From: Paulinella micropora
Taxonomy: Eukaryota > Cercozoa > Imbricatea > Euglyphida
Length of the DNA: 64,000 bases
Direction: 5' to 3'
NCBI GenBank assembly: GCA_009731375.1
Contig: BJOX01000004.1
Span: 786,481-850,480 of the forward strand
The translations under genes were made by a program, and so were the position numbers. Shown one piece after another: positions 63,972 to 64,000 of the stretch. The notes under the pieces were generated by a model. The model did not search any database and was not told the origin of the DNA. It saw nothing but the letters and a program-made list of their open reading frames with translations. Position 1 is the first letter of the stretch, and the number at the start of each line of letters is the position of its first letter.

Positions 63972-64000
63972 GTAGTAGTAGAAGTAGAATAGAAGTAGAA
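63650..64000. repeat. Trinucleotide tract (AGG, AGT, AGA)
   Basis: AGG, then AGT, then AGA units with GTAGAA interruptions, running to the window end. The Val- and Glu-run frame is only the repeat. Confidence 0.98.

Overview
This is a stretch of eukaryotic nuclear DNA, probably from an animal. It has very long simple-sequence tracts (TAGA, TAA, CATA and AGT/AGA types), a tRNA-derived SINE with an (ATT)n tail, a decayed Ty1/copia LTR retrotransposon, short TIR elements and candidate 68-bp introns. The richness in simple repeats would fit a crustacean, but nothing in the window proves the host. There are two 10-N gaps (10803-10812 and 54257-54266).

The core of the window (10858-50303) is two Polinton/Maverick-type virus-like transposons, one nested inside the other. 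The OUTER element (called B) has ~245-bp terminal inverted repeats and a 6-bp target duplication CGCTGG. The INNER element (called A, 11472-32308, ~20.8 kb) sits inside the left end of B, with ~150-bp inverted repeats and its own 6-bp duplication GATATA. Both begin with the related terminus A(C/G)TA(C/G)TATAGG. Each carries or once carried the full kit: protein-primed family B DNA polymerase, DDE integrase, packaging ATPase, adenain-like protease, double-jelly-roll major capsid protein and a large tail-fibre-like protein ending in an endosialidase-type chaperone. A also keeps a penton-like minor capsid gene and a pX-like basic protein, which B has lost. In both, the polymerase is at the left on +, the virion genes run leftward on -, and the integrase is at the right on +.

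Element A is nearly full length but carries scattered frameshifts and stops. Element B is more damaged. Its polymerase has lost palm motif A, its ATPase is fused to the neighbouring coiled-coil gene by a deletion that also removed pX, its penton gene is gone, and a 1.1-kb inversion swaps the 3' ends of the polymerase and a virion gene. A family of modular palindromic repeats (GATATTT-hairpin-AAACATCGT ... ACGATGTTT-hairpin-AAATATC) sits between genes, four times in B and once in A. These repeats have interchangeable hairpin arms and I do not recognise them as any described family.

On the left (1-10851) are microsatellites, a minisatellite and the 3' two-thirds of a minus-strand copia element (gag C-terminus, integrase, reverse transcriptase, RNase H, 3' LTR), followed by 2.5 kb without a recognisable gene. 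On the right (50304-64000) are the missing 5' part of a copia element (gag N-terminus, primer-binding site, 5' LTR), three copies of a 1.2-kb repeat carrying the SINE, unrecognised SR/Pro-rich spliced genes, an almost perfect 3.1-kb tandem duplication that includes one of those genes, two short TIR elements, and long simple repeats to the end.
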